Shown here in pieces: positions 57,267 to 64,000 of a DNA stretch of 64,000 nucleotides. The DNA lies in assembly GCF_954871325.1 (NCBI RefSeq), contig NC_088775.1, forward strand, positions 17,027,561 through 17,091,560. The letters run 5' to 3'. Both the position numbers and the translations under genes were made by a program. Within the stretch, counting starts at the first letter, position 1; each line of letters starts with the position of its first letter. Under the pieces are notes generated by a model. The model was not told the origin of the DNA and searched no databases. It saw only the letters and a program-made list of their open reading frames with translations. This DNA comes from Gordionus sp. m RMFG-2023 (Eukaryota; Nematomorpha; Gordioida; Chordodea; Parachordodidae).

Positions 57267-59210
57267 ATGGTTCAGGAAAAGTCAAATCCTGTGCGTTCCT
57301 ATTTTAAATTAGATATCATAAAAAATCAATCTATTTGTAAAATAGAAGATTGTGGTAAGATCTTAACTGGAGACCCTGCTGAAAATCTTGAACGACATAT
57401 AGAAAGATTCCACAATAGGGAATTCAAATTATTAAGAAAAAAGAAAGAAAATTTGACTATTAAAAAAATTCAAATAACGAAAACTGCAAACAAGTATAAT
57501 ACAATCCAAGATGCTTTTAAGTCCAACACTATTACAATACAAATCAATATAAATAAAGAAACTTTAATCCGCTCCTGCACCGAGCTAATAACAGTTCACG
57601 GTAGGCCAATAAAATCAATTGACGACAAAGCATTTCGAAATTTTATAGATCCAATAATTATAGGATTGGGTGGAAATTTAACTATCAATTCGGAAAATAT
57701 ACGCAATAATATTAAAAAATGGCGTTAGATTTTTCGGAAAATATAAAAAAGGAAGTATATCAAAAACTTATTTCGTTAAAATTAGATATAGCAACTAGAT
57801 ATGATATATTGGGGATCAATATTCAATTTATAAATAACGGAAAAATAAAATTAAGGACTCTATGCATGAAAGTGATTAAAGAACGACACACATCAGAATA
57901 TCTTTAAAAAATTATTCTAGATGTTTTAAAAGAATATGAAATAAAAATTGAGCAGATTTACACAATAATCACCGATAATGCAGCAAATATGATTAAGTTA
58001 ATTAAGCTATTAATACTACACGATGAAGAAGATGATGACCTTAACGATTATTTAATTAATAATGATTTAAATAATAATGATATAGATAATGATAATTTAA
58101 ATAATAATGATATAATTCATGATGAAAATAAAGAACCTTTTAATATTAAAAATATTAATCTTGCATCAAATGCCAGATCCATATTAATAGGTGTTAGATG
58201 TGCTTCACATACATTTCAATTAGCAATTAATGATTGCATTAAAAATTCAAATGAAATTGTCATTATAAATAAAGCAAGAAACATCTGCAAAAAAATAAGA
58301 AATCAGACAACAATGGCTATTCTCTCAAAATTAAATTTGAAAAAACCACTAATAGATTGTTGCACAAGATGGAACTCTATCTATTTAATGTTGGAGAGAT
58401 TACTAGAGTTAAAAAGCTTTTGCCAAGAAATATCGCCCCAAAGCGATCGCGAAAAATGTTTACCAGAGAATGAATGGAAAATAATTAGTGACATATTAAA
58501 AGCTTTATATCCAGCTTATGTTTTGACAAAATATTTACAAAGTGAACAATTGACAATGGGCGATTTTTATGCTGCGTGGATCAAATGTCTCATGCAAACG
58601 AGTAAAGTAGACACTCCATTTGCCAGACTTTTAGTTTCTACGATGAAAGCACGAGAAATAAATTTCAAAAATGAAGTTTTTTGCTCTGCTATTTATCTCG
58701 ACCCTAGATATAATGTATTTTTAACTTTTGAAGAAAGAGAGATCGCCAGAAAACATCTTTGTAAAACTTGGAACTTGATACAAAATCTAAATAATCAGAA
58801 TATTGAAATTCTAAATACTATGCCTACGTGTTCGTATTCGAAGAATAATTTAGATGATGATTTTGAAGATTTATTAAAGTCGCATGAAAGTCTTAATAAG
58901 AATAATTCTCATAGCATCGAAAATTATAATAAATGTATAGAAATAGAATATATAATTCGGTCATTTGATAATATAGAGATTAGAAAAAGATACTAATCTT
59001 TTGAATTATTGGGAAAATGTAAAGAATAGTAAGCCAGAACTTTATAAGTTAGCTATAACTGTGCTAGCAGTTCCAGCTACGCAGGTCTCCGTAGAAAGAG
59101 CATTTTCAAGCCTTAAGTTTTTACTCTCTGCCCAGAGAACTAAATTAAATCCTGAAATATTAGAAAATATTTTAGTTATCCGTTCGAATTCTCTTTTTAA
59201 ACCTAAATAG
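57267..59210 (+). pseudogene. BED-finger hAT transposase, lightly damaged
   Basis: hAT transposase of the ZBED type. BED finger at residues about 24-50 (C...C...H...H in CKIEDCGK and LERHIERFH); LVSLK-like region KLISLKLDIATRYDILGINI; ITDNAANM; an Asn/Asp-rich insertion at about 58018-58130; CASHTFQLAINDCIK; DCCTRWNSIYLMLERLLEL; SAIYLDPRYNVFL; and the dimerisation segment VPATQVSVERAFSSLKFLLS. Breaks: a one-base shift in an A-run at about 57714-57720, a TAA at about 57905 in an otherwise open frame, and a one-base shift near 58985-59000. With only three lesions in about 1.9 kb, inactivation looks fairly recent. Natural C-terminal stop at 59210. Confidence 0.9.
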
Positions 59211-59604
59211 TATAGTATACATATTATTTTATTCATTATTGTATTTATGCATGTTTGTTTTTATCTTATTTATATGAAATAAAAAAAACTAATTTGTCTA
59301 ATTTATATTTCCTAAATTTAATAAAAATATCTATTAGATTATCATGGATAAATTAAATAAGAAATTATAAACTAAAAAGATTTTTCTCCAAAATTAATAT
59401 ATACATGGTTAATGATTAATTTTTTTTAAAATTAAATTTATAAAAACCGGAACAAACCGAAAAGAACCGTTATAAATTATAAACCGAACCGATATGATTT
59501 TTTTTTAAAAAACCGAAATGGAACAAAACCTTTATAAAATTTTAAACTAAAAACCGGAACGAACCGAACCGTTATACTAAACGATTCGAAACCCTGGTTT
59601 TCAG

Positions 59605-59930
59605 ATAATTCTTATTTTTTTGGTTTTAAAATTAAATAAAATTTAAAATTTCCTAAAATGACGCATACCAAAAATCATCGAGATGTGCCACCAACCATTC
59701 TACCCATAACGGAAGCCCCGACACTTCAATTTAACTTTCCGTAATTATTGTAAAAACTTGTTGAGAAAAATACATCCTTTTTTAAAAAAACTTTTAAAAA
59801 CTTGAAAGAAAATTTTGAGAAACACATTATATTTTTAAAAACATCCGGTAATTAACTTAAATTAAAACCTATAATAATTCTTTCTTAAATTTGCGACAAT
59901 TTTAATTTTAAACTTCTATATTTTATAATT
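59605..59930. other. AT-rich DNA between hAT and GCGAA foldback
   Basis: No gene. The block AAAATGACGCATACC with GTGCCACC at about 59656-59692 recurs in similar form at about 30647-30682 in ARPC1 intron 7, a short dispersed repeat of unknown type. Confidence 0.45.
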
Positions 59931-59937
59931 TATAATA

Positions 59938-60086
59938 AATTCGCGACAATGGCTTCGCCAAATTGTCTTTTCTATAAATGTTTCGTGGGATAAATTAGCA
60001 GATACCTTCGCTATAAAACTTTCCGCTGTAAACGACATTCGCGATAAAAGTTTCGCTGAATTGACCTGATACGAATAATAAATATA
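59938..60086. repeat. Left arm of GCGAA foldback repeat
   Basis: Short spaced motifs TTCGCGAC, TTCGCC, TTCGCTATAAAA, TTCGCGATAAAA and TTCGCTGAA recur at roughly 14-30 bp. The right flank of the Harbinger (63676-63830) has the same motif inverted (GCGAAT, TATAGCGAA, TATCGCGAA). The Harbinger therefore sits in a pre-existing inverted-repeat element. Confidence 0.65.
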
Positions 60087-60213
60087 TTACCCTAAATTCA
60101 TAGTGAGAGCGATTGCGATCGCGATTTAAGCCGCGATTTTGCAGCGACTGATCAGCTGGATCGATCGCAGCGATTTACATTCATAGTGCTAAGCGATTAT
60201 ATTAATTCACAAA

Positions 60214-61769
60214 ATGAGAGCCGCCATATTATTTCTCTTATACAAAATAATATTGAAGAGGAGATTAAACAATCTTAATATTAATAAAAGAAAAGAGGGC
60301 GAATTTTACATTCTCTTTCCTAAACTCTTAAAAAATGAGGTTAAATTTTTCAATTATATGAGGATGACCAAAGTAATTTTATTCTATTTTATCTATAAAT
60401 CATTTTAATTTAGGAAACCTTTTATTACATACTTGAGCATGTAAAACCAATATTGCTTACAACATCCACAAATTTTATAAAATATCCAATAAGTGTTGAA
60501 GAAAAGCTAATGGTTTGTTTAAGGTAAAAATAAAGCAATTTATATTTAAATATATTTTTTATTTAGATATTTAGCTACAGGCTGTAGATATCCTACCTTA
60601 GCTTATTCCTTCAAAATGGGAATATCTACAATCCAAAAAATTGTTAGGACCACTTGCAAAGCTATATGGCAAACTTTGGTGACCCAACATATGCCACCAC
60701 CTACTCTCACTGAGTTTGAGAGGATAGCAAAGGTATAATATAGTTTATATTATATTTATGTAAATTATTATTTTAAAAGGAGTTTCAAATAATGTGGAAT
60801 TTACCTAACTGTATAGGTAGCTTTGATGGAAAACACTGCAGAATTAGGAAACCACCCCATTCTGGCAGTGGGTTCTACAATTATAAACACTTTTTCTCTG
60901 TGGTTTTACAAGGTTTGTGAATTTGTTTTTTATTTATGCTAATTAAATATTTCCATATTAATTAAACATTGTAATGAAAACTTGATAATTACAAAAATAT
61001 AATTTTATAAAGAATAAATTTTTAATAAATTGTAAAAACAAGGAATTGTGGACGCTAAAGGGAAATTCATAACTGTTGATGTTGGAAGTTATGGGAGTGA
61101 ATCTGATGGAGGTGTTTTTGCCAATTCAAAAATATATAAAATGATAGAAAATGAAGAGATACAATTACCTCCTTCTAAAAAATTGCCAAATTCCAGCCAC
61201 TTTTTCCCACATTTTTTTGTGGCTGATGATGCATATCCTTTGAAGTCTTATATTTTAAAGCCTTATAAAGGTAGTTATAGTATATATTGACTTAATTATA
61301 TCATATTTATATAATATATTAAAGCAATTATTTAGGCATTATTAATGGCCAATATTTTAATAATTAGGAATTTAAAATTTTATTAGTAATTTTAATATTT
61401 ATATGTTAAAATTTGTTTCCATTATTATTTCAAGGTATCCTTACCCCTCAACAAGAAGCCTATAATTATCGGATATCACGTGCACGGATACAAGTGAAGT
61501 GTGCATTTGGTATCTTAAGAGCTAAATGGATGATCTTTGATCGTCCTATGGATACAAAAATACAGCTAACAGAAAATATAATACAAACATGTACTTTACT
61601 CCATAACATTATAATTGATAAGGAAAAATATATTCCTATCAACCCTAAAAAAAAATTATCCCCTTTAATTCACTTATTTAATCAACAATCTATTAAATCA
61701 GCAACAAATATTGCAAAGTTTAATAGAAATTTATTATGTTTATATTTGTATAAAAATCCCATATTATAG
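60214..61769 (+). CDS. Harbinger transposase (HARBI1-like DDE nuclease), six exons, E-to-K at the catalytic glutamate
   Basis: DDE nuclease that cuts at the element ends together with its MADF partner in the nucleus. Exons 60214-60372, 60414-60523, 60567-60732, 60780-60912, 61043-61270, 61435-61769 join in phase with GT-AG introns of 41, 43, 47, 130 and 164 nt, giving 376 residues with no internal stop. N-terminal RRLNN...EGEFYILFPKLL, then EEKLMVCLRYLATGCRYPTL and the helix-turn-helix-like FKMGISTIQKIV. Catalytic sites: first Asp in CIGSFDGKHCRIRKP, second in FFVADDAYPLKSYILKPY; the third position, normally Glu in a V-E-x-A-F-G setting, is Lys (RIQVKCAFGIL). One G-to-A change (GAG to AAG) would explain this. 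An intact frame with a lost catalytic residue means either very recent inactivation or selection for a non-nuclease role. Confidence 0.9.
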
Positions 61770-61814
61770 ATATTTATAAATTTAATCAAATCTTATATAT
61801 TATAATAAAAATAA

Positions 61815-62372
61815 ATGTTTAATTATTATCCTTCCATTAAAGAAATTTTTTATAAATATAATATTGCAATACCTCCATCAGCTCCAATTGAAAGGTTATT
61901 TAGTTTTGGCACAATGTTAATTATGCCAAAAATCTAATTATAAATATTTTAAAAATTTGATTATCTTATAAAATATGAATTTATTTTAAATACTCTTTTG
62001 CAAATTAATATTTCAACTCCAATACTAGTCTCCCTTCCCTATCTATGCTAAGAATGGACTAATACTAATATTAAAATGCCTGATTATTATAATCAACTCA
62101 TCATTAAATATTTTATTAATTCTTGCAAATATTCATTCTTATTATGGTAATGTTATGTTCTTCACAAATAAATAATAAAAACTGTATTTTACAAACTATT
62201 CTAACTTAATTGGTTATATTTAAGATACTCTAAATAGGCTAAAGATACAAGTATCTTTTATCTTGTATCTTTTTGATATTTTGAAAAAGATACTAGTATC
62301 TGTATCTAAGATTCATTTTTTCACAAAGAATCTGTATCTAGATTCTTTTTCCAGAGGACCTGCCCAACTCTG
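61815..62372 (+). mobile_element. hAT 3' fragment between the two Harbinger genes
   Basis: 61815-61937 reads IAIPPSAPIERLFSFGTMLI, the hAT dimerisation segment (usual PSSAPVERLFSxxG). The right end at 62372 is, inverted, CAGAGTTGGGCAGGTCCTC followed by AGAATCTAGATACAG-type repeats, a typical hAT terminus. No left TIR was found, so the copy is 5'-truncated. Its presence postdates the Harbinger or was acquired by it. Confidence 0.7.
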
Positions 62373-62492
62373 TTCAATAGTATATAATTTTATTTAAAAT
62401 AATATGAATGTATACAAAATATCTATTTAAAATAATATAAATATACACAAAATATCTATTTCATAATAAAAATATATACAAAATAATTTTAT

Positions 62493-63434
62493 TTAATTAA
62501 AGTTGCGTATGAGATCATACATTTGATCAGAAAGATCTTTCTTCTCTTGAATACTGCATCCGTCTAATTTCTCTCTCATTACATGACATATTGCATATTC
62601 ATTATATCTATTTTTAGTCATCTCTAATTCCAATTTCGTTTTTTCATGTTCTAATTTTAGTAAAGTTTTTATTTCATCTATTTTAAAATTTTCTAATAAT
62701 AAATATAGATTACCTATATCATTATTCCTTCTCTTAGGATATTTACAAGATGAAATAATAGAGTCAGAAAAAATAGATTCTTAAATATAAATAATGTATA
62801 TTTTTTAAATTTATAATTACCACACTCATTACTAAGTTGTAATGGAGGTCCTTTAGGAATAATAGTATCTATTATAAGATCACTATCAATACAATCAACT
62901 AAATAAAAAATATATTACCAATTCAAATGTTATATTTTACATTCATTTGTCTCCCCAATAATTTCATTAAAGATATTATTTACATGGAATAGATCCTTCC
63001 CCCATATCTAAAGAGGATAACTGTAACCTTGGTGTTACAGTTTCTACCAGGAATAGCATATCCTGATAGTATGGCCATGAAATATGATGGTCTGCCTGTG
63101 ACCCACTCTTAAGTTTGGTCATTTTTAGTCTTTCTCTCATGAAGCAATCTCTCAAATTTTTCCATAGAGTTCTAAGAGAGAGCCCTAAAATGGTATATAA
63201 ATATAATTACCAGGCATACCATACTCTTGAGCTAATACACTCCATATTTTATTTTTATATATTATATTTTTGTATAAATTATTTTGCTTATTATACAAGC
63301 AATCGTATTCCTTAACACTAAATAAAAGCAACTTTATCTATTTTCTATAAAAAGATTTTAATTTAAATCATAATTTTAACTTGATTCTTTGGTTTTATAT
63401 CATCAAAAAAGGTTGTCATTGATTTCGAATACAT
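62493..63434 (-). CDS. Harbinger MADF DNA-binding protein, five exons
   Basis: Second Harbinger protein: MADF (Myb/SANT-like) factors bind the transposon ends and help import the nuclease. Exons (minus) 63434-63381, 63337-63211, 63184-62984, 62898-62821, 62779-62493 join in phase with GT-AG introns of 43, 26, 85 and 41 nt; about 248 residues, no internal stop. MADF domain at residues about 20-110: LFSVKEYDCLYN, IWSVLAQEYGMPG, LRTLWKNLRDCFMRERLK, SWPYYQDMLFLVE. Residues about 175-248 form a charged, coiled-coil-prone C-terminus (IDEIKTLLKLEHEKTKLELE). The 26-nt second intron is remarkably short. The start could also be the Met six codons downstream. Confidence 0.88.
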
Positions 63435-63675
63435 TTTTAAAATTGGTGGTAAATCTTAAATATTTTGTGCTATATTCACCAAAATCTGTATTTAACGAAG
63501 CACTATTTCAAAATCTCGCTATAAATACAAAATGATTTGTGTTTTGAAAAAATCGCGGCGACTAGCTTTTGCGACTCAATCGCGCGATCGGTAACTATGA
63601 ATGCGATATGATATTTACTATATTTTGTATTTGTCGCGGCTAAATCGCAATCGCGCCACTATGAATTCAGGGTTA

Positions 63676-63830
63676 ACCGCGAATTTATTAGAGCGAATAC
63701 ATTTTAGCGAAATATTTTGCGCGAACACTTTATAGCGAATTTTTTATCGCGAATATGTTAGCGCAAAATTATCGCGAGCGCATTACCGCGAAACAATAAA
63801 TATATTGCGAATGCATTTATTTAAAAGAAA
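63676..63830. repeat. Right arm of GCGAA foldback repeat
   Basis: About ten GCGAA / GCGCGAA / GCGCAAA motifs at 12-19 bp spacing, often as TATAGCGAATT or TATCGCGAATA. Inverted relative to the left arm at 59938-60086. Confidence 0.7.
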
Positions 63831-64000
63831 ACAACATATTATTTATTATTTGATGTTTTTTAATAAAAAATGATATGCTACTATTGTAATATTATTTTTG
63901 TTACAATTTATTAGTGATTTTCACACGCCCAAAATTTTAAGCAAAAAAAATTTTTTGAACTTAATATGATAAAAATTTAAAATCTTCTTTGTAAAAATAT
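63831..64000. other. AT-rich DNA at right edge
   Basis: Nothing recognised in the last 170 bases. Confidence 0.6.

Larger units (their letters stand above)
55617..59596 (+). mobile_element. Full-length BED-type hAT, 3980 bp, perfect 8-bp TSD
   Basis: The left end CAAGGGTTCGAACCGAACCG and, inverted, the right end CAGGGTTTCGAATCG; GTTTTCAG at 55609-55616 and 59597-59604. Both subterminal regions carry repeated AACCGAACCGTTATA-type motifs, likely transposase-binding sites. It contains a damaged transposase (57267-59210) and a 1-kb palindromic region (56150-57185). Confidence 0.95.
60090..63672. mobile_element. Harbinger element, 3.58 kb, TTA target duplications, two genes
   Basis: The left TIR CCCTAAATTCATAGTG and, inverted, the right TIR CCCTGAATTCATAGTG are followed on both sides by GCGATTGCGAT and GCCGCGA motifs. 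TTA flanks the element at 60087-60089 and 63673-63675, the Harbinger target duplication. Subterminal CATTCATAGT repeats lie at about 60178 (left) and inverted at about 63595. Inside are a plus-strand nuclease gene and a minus-strand MADF gene in tail-to-tail arrangement, separated by a hAT fragment (61815-62372). Confidence 0.95.

Noticed and set aside
1-64000. tRNA, rRNA or other structured RNA genes
   Set aside because: No cloverleaf with conserved A and B boxes, and no rRNA-like core sequence, could be seen by eye; a tRNA or covariance-model search was not possible here.

Overview
The window is very AT-rich eukaryotic DNA. Two conserved single-copy genes have many short exons separated by long, transposon-filled introns. 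The spliced proteins look opisthokont and closest to animal homologues, and the transposon set (hAT of ZMYM and BED types, Harbinger with a MADF partner, Helitrons, FLYWCH fingers) also suits an invertebrate-type genome. I cannot name the species. Introns are bimodal: many are 26-45 nt, others are 0.4-4.7 kb.

Host genes. ARPC1 (Arp2/3 complex WD40 subunit) is on the plus strand, with nine exons from 21154 to 30885. POLA2 (B subunit of DNA polymerase alpha-primase) is on the minus strand, with ten recognised exons from 49152 down to 32155. The two converge, with about 1.27 kb between their stop codons. They have no evident functional link. A third gene, minus strand from 3285 to the left edge, encodes at least two FLYWCH zinc fingers. 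Its first intron carries a 100-bp satellite, and its first exon is duplicated.

Transposon layout. 4.4-8.7 kb: a decayed ZMYM-type hAT. 9737-12425: a second hAT with perfect 8-bp target duplication, sitting exactly against the 5' end of a Helitron. 12433-18867: that Helitron, with a second 3500-bp Helitron (14948-18447) nested inside. 18.9-20.3 kb: a broken hAT. ARPC1 introns hold an LTR-retrotransposon fossil with a hAT inside it. POLA2 introns hold a hAT derivative (47107-48338), a hAT MITE (37019-37643), a TIR element of uncertain superfamily (37665-40385) and smaller MITEs. 49798-50340: a MITE related to the one at 37 kb. 52040-55398: a 3.36-kb foldback hAT made almost wholly of inverted tandem arrays. 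55617-59596: a full-length BED-type hAT with TIRs and TSD but a broken transposase.

The most interesting element is the Harbinger at 60090-63672. It has TTA target duplications, matching TIRs and two convergent spliced genes (nuclease and MADF DNA-binding protein) that both read through without stops. However, the third catalytic acidic residue of the nuclease is lysine. It is itself nested in a foldback repeat built of GCGAA motifs.

Splice models were derived by hand from GT-AG sites, reading phase and family similarity; none was tested by alignment software or RNA data.
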